64,000 nt of DNA from Kangiellaceae bacterium (GTDB taxonomy: Bacteria > Pseudomonadota > Gammaproteobacteria > Enterobacterales > Kangiellaceae). Below the pieces are notes generated by a model. It had not been told where the DNA came from. It saw only the letters and a list, made by a program, of their open reading frames with translations, and made no database searches. Every line of letters starts with the position of its first letter. Within the stretch, counting starts at the first letter, position 1. The DNA is taken from positions 1 to 64,000 of the forward strand of contig JAPHTP010000015.1 of the NCBI GenBank assembly GCA_026196875.1. The letters are read 5' to 3'. A program made the position numbers and the translations under genes. Positions 25,920 to 34,377 of the stretch are shown here, one piece after another.

Positions 25920-26794
25920 TAGGCGTGTACCTCGATAAAGATATCTTCGAGACTCAATTGCTCGGTTTCAATCGTTGCTTGATAAGTTGTTTTAATAGCA
26001 TCCAGATTAATTCGAGCAATGTCTTCTACCAATAACATAGTGTGCCCGCCAATTCGCTGTCTCTTTCGTATTCCTGGCACGTGGAAATCTTCAGGAAGCG
26101 GGCGTTCACTCTTGACATAGATTTTTATAAATTTCTCTTTCAACTCATCGATTCCACCTTGATAATAATTTTTTCCCTCTTTTAGGATCAAAACATCCGC
26201 AGCTACTCGTTCCAGATCAGAAGTAATGTGAGTTGAAAACAGTATGGTATTTCCTTTATCGATATTTATATCGATCAGTTGGCGAATAAATTGACGGCGA
26301 GAAGATGGATCCAAACTTGCTACCGGTTCGTCAAGAATTAAGAGTTCAGGTGAATGGCCAAGTGCCAAAATGATAGCTAGTTTTTGCTTTTGACCAACAG
26401 AAAGTTTCTCTATGATTTGATTGTTATCAAGCTGCCACTGCTTTTTTAGTTGGGAAACTAATTTTTCATCCCAATGCTGATAAAATGACCGGGTGTAATC
26501 AATAATCTGATTAATTTTCATCCATGGAAGAAGTTCTGCTTCCTGAGGGACGTAACCAATTTTGTGTTTTGTGTTAGCTGATAAGTCTGGACTTGTATCG
26601 CCAAATATTTTGCAATAGCCGAAGTTCGTATCTTCGAAACCTAACATCGCCTGAATTAATGTTGTTTTGCCTGCGCCGTTGTTTCCAAGGAGCCCAACAA
26701 CACTACCCGGCGTTATTGTGAAATCAACGCCTTTCAATACTTCGACTGAACCATATTTTTTATTTAGCTGAGATACTTCTATAACTGGGTTCAT
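25919..26794 (-). CDS. ABC transporter ATP-binding subunit (YtrB-like)
   Basis: 291 residues. Walker A GLLGNNGAGKTTLI, Q-loop GYVPQEAELLPW, signature LSVGQKQKL, Walker B LLILDEPVASLDP and the H-loop STHITSDLE are all present. The C-terminal 70 residues (KNYYQGGIDELKEKFIKIYV onward) are the extension seen in YtrB/CcmA-like exporters. It is encoded after the GntR gene by 18 bp and before the permease by an overlap. Confidence 0.94.
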   Translation of the reverse strand: MNPVIEVSQLNKKYGSVEVLKGVDFTITPGSVVGLLGNNGAGKTTLIQAMLGFEDTNFGYCKIFGDTSPDLSANTKHKIGYVPQEAELLPWMKINQIIDYTRSFYQHWDEKLVSQLKKQWQLDNNQIIEKLSVGQKQKLAIILALGHSPELLILDEPVASLDPSSRRQFIRQLIDINIDKGNTILFSTHITSDLERVAADVLILKEGKNYYQGGIDELKEKFIKIYVKSERPLPEDFHVPGIRKRQRIGGHTMLLVEDIARINLDAIKTTYQATIETEQLSLEDIFIEVHA

Positions 26795-26812
26795 TGGTGT
26801 AAATCCTTTGTC

Positions 26813-27193
26813 TTATTTGTTCCGTAATGACTTTCTAACTTCTTCGATGACCAATTCGCAGTCGATATCGAGTTGCTTGGCATCGCTTACTAGTTTTGAG
26901 ATGGCAGGTTCAAGCAAGCTTATTCTTTGTTCAACGGGCAGCTGCTCCGGTTGTTGATTGGAAACAATCATTCCTATACCTCTTTTGCGTTCTAATAGTC
27001 CTTCGGCTTCCAACATGCTATAGGCTTTTGATATGGTCATGGGGTTAACTTCCAATTGTACTGCTAGCTGTCGAATAGAAGGGAGCTGGTCACCTCCAAG
27101 CAGGTTTTTACTTGCCACCATTCGCCTGATTTGCTCGATTAGCTGGCGATAAATAGGTACTCCGGAAGAAGGTGAAATGATTATAGGGATCAA
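26813..27193 (-). CDS. GntR-family repressor, YtrA subfamily
   Basis: 126 residues, the short YtrA form: winged helix (about 10-77, GVPIYRQLIEQIRRMVASKN, QLPSIRQLAVQLEVNPMTIS and YSMLEAEGLLERKRGIGM) plus a brief helical dimerisation tail with no effector domain. YtrA proteins repress their own ABC operon. A long inverted repeat over the operon promoter (27472-27503) is the obvious binding site. Confidence 0.93.
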   Translation of the reverse strand: MIPIIISPSSGVPIYRQLIEQIRRMVASKNLLGGDQLPSIRQLAVQLEVNPMTISKAYSMLEAEGLLERKRGIGMIVSNQQPEQLPVEQRISLLEPAISKLVSDAKQLDIDCELVIEEVRKSLRNK

Positions 27194-27205
27194 TTCAATT
27201 ACCTA

Positions 27206-27451
27206 TTAATTAGAGAGTGAAAAGACACTGGTTAAAACGATCTTTCCTGCGTCCGCCATGTGGGTGACAAACTGCTGCGCCGGTGAGCTGGGGGATGATT
27301 GTGCTACTTGATTTTGGACGAGCATCAAACCAATGCTTTGAATACTAATAAGCCCCAGAGCGATGACTATGCCAATTCCACAAATACTAGAGCGTATGCG
27401 CTTAATCGCTTTTGCGGCGTGTTCCTGAGTTGTGTTTTTTAATATCTGCAT
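27206..27451 (-). CDS. Small single-pass membrane protein, first gene of the GntR-ABC operon
   Basis: 81 residues with one hydrophobic helix (CGIGIVIALGLISIQSIGLM, about 24-43) after a basic N-terminus (HAAKAIKRIRSS), followed by a polar exported part ending VLTSVFSLSN. AAGGG ribosome site 9 bp before ATG. It ends 12 bp before the GntR gene, so it is co-regulated with it. I do not recognise the family; a small accessory or sensor of the transporter is possible. Confidence 0.6.
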   Translation of the reverse strand: MQILKNTTQEHAAKAIKRIRSSICGIGIVIALGLISIQSIGLMLVQNQVAQSSPSSPAQQFVTHMADAGKIVLTSVFSLSN

Positions 27452-27471
27452 AATTTAAATCCCTTTTACTG

Positions 27472-27514
27472 ACTAGGTGTATTAATTCTATAATGCACCT
27501 AGTGATACACTCAA
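27472..27514 (-). promoter_or_regulatory. GntR operon promoter with 32-bp operator
   Basis: ACTAGGTG-T-ATTA (27472-27484), six bases, TAAT-G-CACCTAGT (27491-27503): a 13-bp inverted repeat with one mismatch. On the minus strand -35 TTGAGT (plus 27509-27514) and -10 TATAGA (plus 27487-27492) are 16 bp apart, so the repeat covers the spacer and the -10. This is the expected geometry of an autorepressor site. Confidence 0.75.
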
Positions 27515-27742
27515 TCGATAAGATGTAAATGGATGTAACAATCTCAAAGAACAAAAGGTAAACACGCCCTAGTATATTTGGGTGGTCAATTTCACTTTTG
27601 CTTGGCGAATTTACCCACCGGATGAAAGCTTTGGTAACAGCAATTACTAGTGTTAATCACCTATGTTGCTGATTTAAAAGATAAATTGTGAATCGGTCCG
27701 TAAATTGCTTTAAATAAACCATCTGAAGCAAAGGAGGTCTGT

Positions 27743-27988
27743 ATGGATTTTTTTGAGGCAATATTTACCATGGTAGCTGTGTTTATCTGTTTTGTGATTT
27801 GGCTGTTGCCTATTCTATTAATTGCGGTTTCAAGCCGAACACATGGAAAAGAAAAAGCTGCCTGGATCTTAGCGGTAATATTTATCAGCTGGTTTGCATG
27901 GGTGTTCTATTTGTTATTAGCTCCGCTACGACCACGGGACGAACACCGAAGTTATCGCCATTACAGGAACTATCGACATTATCGTTAA
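27743..27988 (+). CDS. Small membrane protein, superinfection-immunity-like, with Tyr/His/Arg tail
   Basis: 81 residues, perfect ribosome site AAAGGAGG. Two TM helices: about 8-29 (IWLLPILLIAVSS at the end) and 39-61 (WILAVIFISWFAWVFYLLLA), separated by the basic loop RTHGKEK. This LLPI...W.F....W hairpin resembles the Imm_superinfect family (phage T4 Imm-like) that is widespread on chromosomes, mostly with no proven immunity role. The tail HRSYRHYRNYRHYR is a short internal repeat of His, Tyr and Arg. No phage genes are nearby. Confidence 0.65.
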   Translation: MDFFEAIFTMVAVFICFVIWLLPILLIAVSSRTHGKEKAAWILAVIFISWFAWVFYLLLAPLRPRDEHRSYRHYRNYRHYR

Positions 27989-28214
27989 ATTTTAGATTTC
28001 TCCCGCCGATTGTTGATTAAAATCAAAATGGTACTAGCGTCTTACTTTATAATGCACTAATGGCGCTAGCATCCATTTTCTTATCGCTGAAAATTGTAAT
28101 AGCAACAAAACGCAAAAATTATTTTTGTTTCTGCTTACAAACCGGGAATTTTTCACATAATTAAAATTATATATGGCCATATAATGGGGCTTGTTTAAGT
28201 AAGGAGTAGAAGCC

Positions 28215-28259
28215 TTGCTTGTTGGAGACAAAGTAAGTTTTAAGATAAACAATAATTAG
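28215..28259 (+). CDS. Possible 14-codon leader peptide before the DUF1631 gene
   Basis: TTG at 28215 has AAGGAG 8 bp upstream. The frame ends with TAG at 28257-28259, which overlaps the GTG start of the DUF1631 gene by one base, and the GTG has no ribosome site of its own. Translation of the mini-frame would bring ribosomes to the GTG. The peptide itself looks unremarkable (VGDKVSFKINNN at its end). Confidence 0.25.
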   Translation: MLVGDKVSFKINNN

Positions 28260-30121
28260 TGACAAAATTAACGACTAAAGTACCTAACTCAGAGCCGCAG
28301 AAGGACAGTGTTTTTGACGATAATATCAAAGCGCTGGTAACACCTTTCTATCTGTCTGCCAGAAAAAATCCCCAGTCGTTACTTAAGTTAATCAGCAAAG
28401 TTGAGCTGATGTTAAGCGAGGATTCTAAAGGAACCTTGCTTAAGCAGTTGGCATTTCATGCATCCCCTCGAGAATTAGAGTCATTTGATTCAGATTTAGC
28501 CAATTACAATGTTATTTTTGAAATTCTTGACCGAAGCTTTGGCTATCTCACATATGAACACTTAGATAAAACGCTGGCCCGCTTGCTAGAGAGATTTGGC
28601 AAGTGTTGTCTAAAACTTGCGCTAGTTGATGTTTCTTTTATACACGATAAGTTCCATATCGTGCGTCAGTATTTAAACTTGATGGTAGCAGACGCGATTA
28701 CGCTGAATGAAAACCAGTCAATTCTCCGGCTACTGAAAGAGAACCTAACTGTCACTATTAATAAATGGGCGGAAATTAGGAGTAAGCAGGAAACACAAAT
28801 TTTGATTGAGCTGCAGTTAGGTGCATATCAGACAAGAATTACTGAGCTCAATCGCCGTGCCCAGATTTTTGAACGCAGAACTTTGGAGAGCGAGCAAGGA
28901 CACGCAAAAAATTGGGCGGCCAAATTTTGGGCGAAAAGAAAAATGGCTGCGCTTATTGAGAATCAAGTTCTGCCGGATTTTATCCATGAGCTATTACTCG
29001 ACTCGTGGTTACACCTGGTCTATATTGAAAAGCTCAAATCTCCGGACTGCGATGATTTAAAGAGTGTCAGAATTGCCAAGTGTTTGATTACCAGCATAAG
29101 CCATGATCATTTTTCTTCCCATTTGGATAAATTGTCGGCGTTACAGTCATTAGTTTTAATTAAGATCCGCAATGGTCTTGAAAACTCACCTCTCTCGGGT
29201 AATGAAGCAAGCCGGTATATTGAGCTTATTCAAGATTTACACCGTGAAGTTTTGTTCCCTGTATATAAAAATAGCCAAGTAAAATCAATTGACTCCAATC
29301 AGAATGGACACGGTAAATCTGAAGAAAAAATCATTCGGTTAGCACCGTTTGATGATGCTCAATATAAAGATGTTACCGAAATGAGCCAAAAGAAGGTTCG
29401 AAACTTTACCTCAACAGAACTTGAGCTGTGGGGTGTTTCGTTATGGAAAGACAAATCAGAATTCAATTCTCAAGCTCCACTGGTAGAAGACCTTTCACAA
29501 CACAAGAGCTTACAAGCAGTAGTGCCTGGTAGTTGGTTTCGCTTTAAGGCAACCGGAACTTGGCAGAAAATTAAGTTTTGTGGCAGGATTGAGGCTAACT
29601 CAACTTTGTTATTTGTAAATCTCGGCGGCGTAAAAGCGGAGTGTTTTTCCGAAAGCAAAGCCATTAAGTTAATCGAGAGCGGGGAATTAATTGCGCTGGA
29701 AGAATCAAGGTTGGTCGAGACTAGTTTTAGTCACGCCTTCGACTATGTTCACCAGATCCAAAAGCTCAAGTTAGAGCGAGAAAACCTTGAACGTGAAATA
29801 CAGCTCAAAAAACAGCAAGAGCGCGAGAATGAAAAGAAAGCGAAACAAGAGTTCCTAACTGAAAATCGTCAAGCATTGATCGAAGCAAAGCGAGCCCTCA
29901 ACAATTTAGCTATTGGTGCTTGGGTCGAATTTATTGAGCCCGAACAAACCAAGAAGTGCCGCGTTGCCGCCAGATTCAGTACAAAGAATGAGATGGTATT
30001 GGTTGACAGAAATGGATTTAAATACAAACAGACTACAGTTGACCGTCTGGCAATCATGGTAGTCAAAGAAAAGCTAAAACTTTCTTTAGATAACGACTTA
30101 TTTAGTGTTACTTTAAGATAG
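28259..30121 (+). CDS. DUF1631 family protein
   Basis: 620 residues, GTG start; the first ATG would cut about 50 residues. The first 330 residues are helical and carry the DUF1631 pattern (LYIEKLKSPDCDDLKSVR written with HLV before it). Two related small beta domains follow: VVPGSWFRFKATGTWQKIK with LLFVNLGGVK near 430-470, and IGAWVEFIEPEQTKKCRVAA with MVLVDRNGFKYKQ near 545-600, separated by a charged helix (LEREIQLKKQQERENEKKAK). The beta domains look PilZ-like in outline but lack the RxxxR motif. Function is unknown. Slightly shorter than the usual 700 or more residues. Confidence 0.75.
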   Translation: MTKLTTKVPNSEPQKDSVFDDNIKALVTPFYLSARKNPQSLLKLISKVELMLSEDSKGTLLKQLAFHASPRELESFDSDLANYNVIFEILDRSFGYLTYEHLDKTLARLLERFGKCCLKLALVDVSFIHDKFHIVRQYLNLMVADAITLNENQSILRLLKENLTVTINKWAEIRSKQETQILIELQLGAYQTRITELNRRAQIFERRTLESEQGHAKNWAAKFWAKRKMAALIENQVLPDFIHELLLDSWLHLVYIEKLKSPDCDDLKSVRIAKCLITSISHDHFSSHLDKLSALQSLVLIKIRNGLENSPLSGNEASRYIELIQDLHREVLFPVYKNSQVKSIDSNQNGHGKSEEKIIRLAPFDDAQYKDVTEMSQKKVRNFTSTELELWGVSLWKDKSEFNSQAPLVEDLSQHKSLQAVVPGSWFRFKATGTWQKIKFCGRIEANSTLLFVNLGGVKAECFSESKAIKLIESGELIALEESRLVETSFSHAFDYVHQIQKLKLERENLEREIQLKKQQERENEKKAKQEFLTENRQALIEAKRALNNLAIGAWVEFIEPEQTKKCRVAARFSTKNEMVLVDRNGFKYKQTTVDRLAIMVVKEKLKLSLDNDLFSVTLR

Positions 30122-30166
30122 TCTCAACCACTGATTTACTGAAAAAATCATAAGCGCTAGTTTTTC

Positions 30167-30829
30167 ATGTACCCAATTAAAACCGTTGTTAGCTGGTCTT
30201 CTGGCAAAGACTCTACACTTTCCCTGTTAAGGTTGTTGGATGATCCCAGATATTCTGTAGTTGGCTTATTTACTACTCATGTCGAGAAGAATGTCCCATT
30301 TCAGCACGCGCCGCTACATTTCGTTAAAAAGCAAGCTTCACTGATGAAGTTACCATTAGTGACTATCGAGCTTCCTGAAGTATTTCCAGCTAACGATATT
30401 TATCAAAGTTGCGTCATTAATGGATTAAAAAGTAGCCAGCTCGAATTTGACGCCGTGGCGTTTGGGGACATGTTTTGTAACGGTATCGCTGAATATCGGC
30501 AAAGTTACATTCGGCCGGCTGGATGGCAATGCGTATTCCCCCTGTTAGGTGAGGGATCAGCATGTCTCGCAAGAGAAATTATTGACAGAAAGATCAGAAC
30601 TTTTATATCTACCGTAGATACTAGTCAGTTAAGTACTAACTTCGTCGGTCATGAATATAATTTGAGTTTGTTGAAAGGTTTACCGGCAAATGTCGACCCC
30701 TGCGGTGAAGATGGAGAATTTCACACGCTAGTTTATGATGCACCATGTTTTTCTCGCCCCATCGGAATCAATAAATCTACAGTTATTCGCGATGATAGGT
30801 TCCACATTCAAAGCTTCTCTTACTCTTAA
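30167..30829 (+). CDS. Dph6-like adenine-nucleotide alpha-hydrolase (diphthine-ammonia ligase family)
   Basis: 220 residues. The PP-loop reads VVSWSSGKDSTLSLLRLL (8-25) and the C-terminus has DPCGEDGEFHTLVYDAPCF, the family signature. The archaeal/eukaryal members amidate diphthine; bacteria lack diphthamide, so the bacterial substrate is different and unknown. No signal peptide, cytosolic. It lies 45 bp after DUF1631 and may be co-transcribed. Confidence 0.88.
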   Translation: MYPIKTVVSWSSGKDSTLSLLRLLDDPRYSVVGLFTTHVEKNVPFQHAPLHFVKKQASLMKLPLVTIELPEVFPANDIYQSCVINGLKSSQLEFDAVAFGDMFCNGIAEYRQSYIRPAGWQCVFPLLGEGSACLAREIIDRKIRTFISTVDTSQLSTNFVGHEYNLSLLKGLPANVDPCGEDGEFHTLVYDAPCFSRPIGINKSTVIRDDRFHIQSFSYS

Positions 30830-30954
30830 ATCCAACTTGTTAACATTGTCTAACAATCAACCTGGTTGAATTTAGCTTGCTCAGTGGAATCCAGTTTCAA
30901 ATCGCGATATAAAGAACCACCCGTGCTCCATATCAATCTATCATAGGCAAAAAA

Positions 30955-33900
30955 ATGAAAAAAATATTGTCCTCCCAAACAGGCAAGGGACTATCGGCTG
31001 CACTCATTGGTGCTGCTTTATTGTCAGGTCCCGTTCAGGCAAGCGAGTCAACAAGGTTGTTGCGATTTGCTGATATCCATAAAGATAAAGTGACATTTGT
31101 ATACTCCGGCGACATTTACCTTGCAGATATTAATAGCGGTGAGTCGACTCAACTGACTTCGCATGAAGGGATGGAAACATTCCCTAAATTTTCTCGCAAG
31201 GGCGATAAAATTGCATTTGCAGCTGAATTTAACGGCAGCCGCCAAGTTTATACTATGAATCTAGACGGTAGTGACATCCGTCAGATCACCTACTACAACG
31301 ATGTTGGTCCTATGCCACCACGTGGTGGTTATGATTACCGGGTAATGGACTGGTCTGCGGATGATAAACACGTGCTAGTTCGAGGTAATCGTTTGCCTTG
31401 GGGCGTGCGCATGGGGCGCCCTTATTTGGTGCCTATCGATGGTGGCTTAGCGGAGCCTTTGGCAGTACCTGAAACTGGCGGCGGCATGTTGTCCCCCGAT
31501 GGTAAAAAATATTTATATACGCCTATCGACAGGGAGTTTCGAACCTGGAAGCGTTATCGCGGAGGACGGGCACAGGATGTTTGGATCTATGACTTAGAAA
31601 AACACACCAGTGAGCAGTTAACCACACATCGAGCGACGGATAATCAACCGGTTTGGGTGGGGAATAAGATTTATTTCTTAAGCGATAGAGAGTACACACT
31701 TAATTTATTTGAATATCAAAAAGGCGAAGCGCCCAAAAAACTAACCCAACATAAAGACCATGATGCTCTATGGGCCTCGGCCGGACCTGAAGCGTTGGTG
31801 TATGAGCAAGATGGATTTTTATGGCGCTTTGACCCAGCTTCCAATCAATCAAAAAAACTTGATATTAGAGTTAAAGGTAACGCTAAATATTTGATGCCAC
31901 AGTTTAAAAATGTAAGTGCTCAAATCGAGTCCATGGACATTTCCAAAGATGGAAAAAGGGCTGTTTTCGGAGCTCGTGGTGAGTTGTTTACCGTGCCAGC
32001 TAAAGACGGCGAAATTCGGAATATATCTAATACGCCAAGCGCTAGAGAAATATCAGTCAGTTGGTCTCCAGATGGAAAAAATGTTGCTTACTTGAGTGAT
32101 AAAAGTGGCGAATATGAGATCTACATGCGTGCGCAAAATGGTAAAGGCAAAGAGCAGCGTTTAACCACCGACGGTTCTATTTGGCGGTTTGGTCCGGTGT
32201 GGTCACCTGACAGTAAGAAACTCGCATTTAGCGATAAAAATCAAACCCTGTGGAGCTTGGATGTCAAAAGTAAAAAGCTGACTAAGTTAGATCGTTCAGA
32301 TACCAATGATATTCAGGATTATTCGTGGTCGCCTGATAGTCAATGGGTTGCGTATTCCAAAGTGGAAGACAACGGGTACGGTTCCATCTGGGCAGCCAAT
32401 TTAAAAAGTGGTAAAGCGCGTCGCTTAACCTCCGCGAACACCAGCGATCAAGAACCCGTATTTGGCGCAAAAGGTAATTACCTTTTCTTTTTGTCTAACC
32501 GAGATTACAACTTGTCATTCAGTAGTTACGAATTTAACTACCTTTACCACCAAGCGACCCGAGTCTATGCTGCTCAATTAAACAATAATGCGCCAGCTTT
32601 GTATCCTCACAAAAGTGATGAAGTCGCATTATCTAAAGCAAGTAAAGATAAAAAAGACGATGAAAAAACTGAAAAACTCAAGGTTAATATCGATTTTGCC
32701 GGGTTTGATTCGCGTGTTATTGCGTTACCTGGCGATGCGGGGAACTACAACAATCTTCAAGCGAACGGCAAACAAGTTTTTGTGATGCGCAATCAAAATA
32801 ACCGCAATAGTCTACAAGTCATTGATTTACAAAAGAGCGAATCGCCAAAAACAGTAGTTGATAACGTCAGAAGTTATTTGCTCGCAGACGACGGTAAAAA
32901 ACTGCTGGTTCGTCGTGGTAATGATTTCGCTATTGTCGATGCCAAGCCAGATCAAAAGTTTGACAAGGCTAAGCTAAACCTGAGCAATTTAACTTTAAAG
33001 ATTGAGCCAAAAGTTGAATGGCAACAAATGTACGTTGATGGCTGGCGAATTCTCCGTGATTGGTTCTATGACCCGAATACTCACGGAAATGACTGGCAGC
33101 AAGTACGCAACAAATACCAATCATGGGCAGACGCCGCTACTCACCGAACCGACTTAGATTATGTGTTTGGCGAAATTGCAGGTGAGCTTAATGCCGGTCA
33201 CGTTTATGTTAATGCCGGTGATCAACCTCGCGTAGAAAGGCGAAATCACGGTCTGCTGGGCGCTGAGTTTTCGCAAGACAAATCAGGCTATTTTAAAATT
33301 GAGAAAATTTTCGCCGGTGAAAACTGGCACGAAACATTTCGTTCGCCGCTTACTCAACCTGGCGTGAAAGTAGAAGTGGGTGACTTTGTATTAGCGGTAA
33401 ATGGAAAGTCGACTAAAGAGGTTAACAACATCTATCAGCTACTTGAAGATAGTCAAAACCGTACCATCACTCTGACTCTTAATTCGCGTGCTCGAAGTAA
33501 AGGTAGTTGGACTGCAGAAGTTAAACCTATCGCTCGTGAACATAACTTGCGTTACTTAGATTGGGTCAATCAAAGGGCGGCAATGGTAGAAAAACTTTCA
33601 GGCGGGCGAATTGGCTACTTGCACTTACCGAATACGGCAACTGACGGAAACCGAGAATTGTTTAAAAGGTTCTTACCGCAGGTTACTAAAGATGCACTTA
33701 TTATAGATGATCGTTATAACGGTGGCGGTTTTATTCCTGACCGAATGATCGAATTGCTTTCGCGTAAAACTCTTAATTATTGGAAGTTCCGTGGGCTAAA
33801 ACCAAATGCTACGCCGCTTATTGCTCATGATGGACCAAAAGCCATGTTGATTAATGGATACTCTAGTTCGGGTGGTGACGCATTACCTTATTACTTCCGT

Positions 33901-34209
33901 AAGCTAGGCTTGGGGAAACTCATTGGTACCCGCACCTGGGGTGGTTTAATTGGTATTAGTGGCAATCCAGGACTAGCGGATGGCGGTTTACTATTGGCGG
34001 CAACATTCAGAACCATGGATACCGAGGGTAACTGGGTTGTTGAGAATGTCGGAGTATCACCGGATATTGAAGTGTTGGACCGTCCTGAACTAGTTTATGC
34101 AGGCAAAGATCCTTCGCTGGAAAGAGCGGTTAAAGAGCTGTTAGTAGAACTTGAAGCCAACCCTCGCAAATCTATCAAGGCGCCTCAACCACCGACTGAT
34201 TTTAGATAG
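30955..34209 (+). CDS. Tricorn protease homologue, S41 family, periplasmic
   Basis: 1084 residues with a signal peptide (cut after VQA). Two beta-propeller regions occupy about 40-680 (repeats such as SWSPDGKNVAYLSDKSGEYEI). Then come the C1 helical domain (GWRILRDWFYDP), the catalytic His in GELNAGHVYVNAG (near 749), a PDZ domain (about 770-855, GVKVEVGDFVLAVNGKS), and the S41 core with nucleophile in GYSSSGGDALPYYF (Ser near 970-972) and late Glu in VVENVGVSPDIEV. The active site is complete. Tricorn-like enzymes trim oligopeptides; this one acts in the periplasm and probably recycles peptides. Monocistronic. Confidence 0.93.
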   Translation: MKKILSSQTGKGLSAALIGAALLSGPVQASESTRLLRFADIHKDKVTFVYSGDIYLADINSGESTQLTSHEGMETFPKFSRKGDKIAFAAEFNGSRQVYTMNLDGSDIRQITYYNDVGPMPPRGGYDYRVMDWSADDKHVLVRGNRLPWGVRMGRPYLVPIDGGLAEPLAVPETGGGMLSPDGKKYLYTPIDREFRTWKRYRGGRAQDVWIYDLEKHTSEQLTTHRATDNQPVWVGNKIYFLSDREYTLNLFEYQKGEAPKKLTQHKDHDALWASAGPEALVYEQDGFLWRFDPASNQSKKLDIRVKGNAKYLMPQFKNVSAQIESMDISKDGKRAVFGARGELFTVPAKDGEIRNISNTPSAREISVSWSPDGKNVAYLSDKSGEYEIYMRAQNGKGKEQRLTTDGSIWRFGPVWSPDSKKLAFSDKNQTLWSLDVKSKKLTKLDRSDTNDIQDYSWSPDSQWVAYSKVEDNGYGSIWAANLKSGKARRLTSANTSDQEPVFGAKGNYLFFLSNRDYNLSFSSYEFNYLYHQATRVYAAQLNNNAPALYPHKSDEVALSKASKDKKDDEKTEKLKVNIDFAGFDSRVIALPGDAGNYNNLQANGKQVFVMRNQNNRNSLQVIDLQKSESPKTVVDNVRSYLLADDGKKLLVRRGNDFAIVDAKPDQKFDKAKLNLSNLTLKIEPKVEWQQMYVDGWRILRDWFYDPNTHGNDWQQVRNKYQSWADAATHRTDLDYVFGEIAGELNAGHVYVNAGDQPRVERRNHGLLGAEFSQDKSGYFKIEKIFAGENWHETFRSPLTQPGVKVEVGDFVLAVNGKSTKEVNNIYQLLEDSQNRTITLTLNSRARSKGSWTAEVKPIAREHNLRYLDWVNQRAAMVEKLSGGRIGYLHLPNTATDGNRELFKRFLPQVTKDALIIDDRYNGGGFIPDRMIELLSRKTLNYWKFRGLKPNATPLIAHDGPKAMLINGYSSSGGDALPYYFRKLGLGKLIGTRTWGGLIGISGNPGLADGGLLLAATFRTMDTEGNWVVENVGVSPDIEVLDRPELVYAGKDPSLERAVKELLVELEANPRKSIKAPQPPTDFR

Positions 34210-34232
34210 ATGTAGTCAGTTTGAATTAAAAA

Positions 34233-34260
34233 GCCCGGCTAATAAGTCGGTGAGTCGGGC
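34233..34260 (+). terminator. Hairpin after the tricorn gene
   Basis: GCCCGGCT (34233-34240) and AGTCGGGC (34253-34260) pair over 8 bp with one G-T, loop 12 nt, followed by AAAATTACT. No T-tract, so terminator function is doubtful. Confidence 0.35.
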
Positions 34261-34377
34261 AAAATTACTCCTGGTGATCCCCACCAAGAGTGTATCCGCT
34301 AATTCGACCTCATTCACGAATCCTGATATCATTTGGTTAAAAAATAATCGTACGAGATATCAAGAGGAGGGGTCTTG

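Noticed and set aside
27743-27988. Phage or prophage remnant around the immunity-like gene
   Set aside because: No integrase, structural gene, attachment repeat or compositional break is seen on either side.
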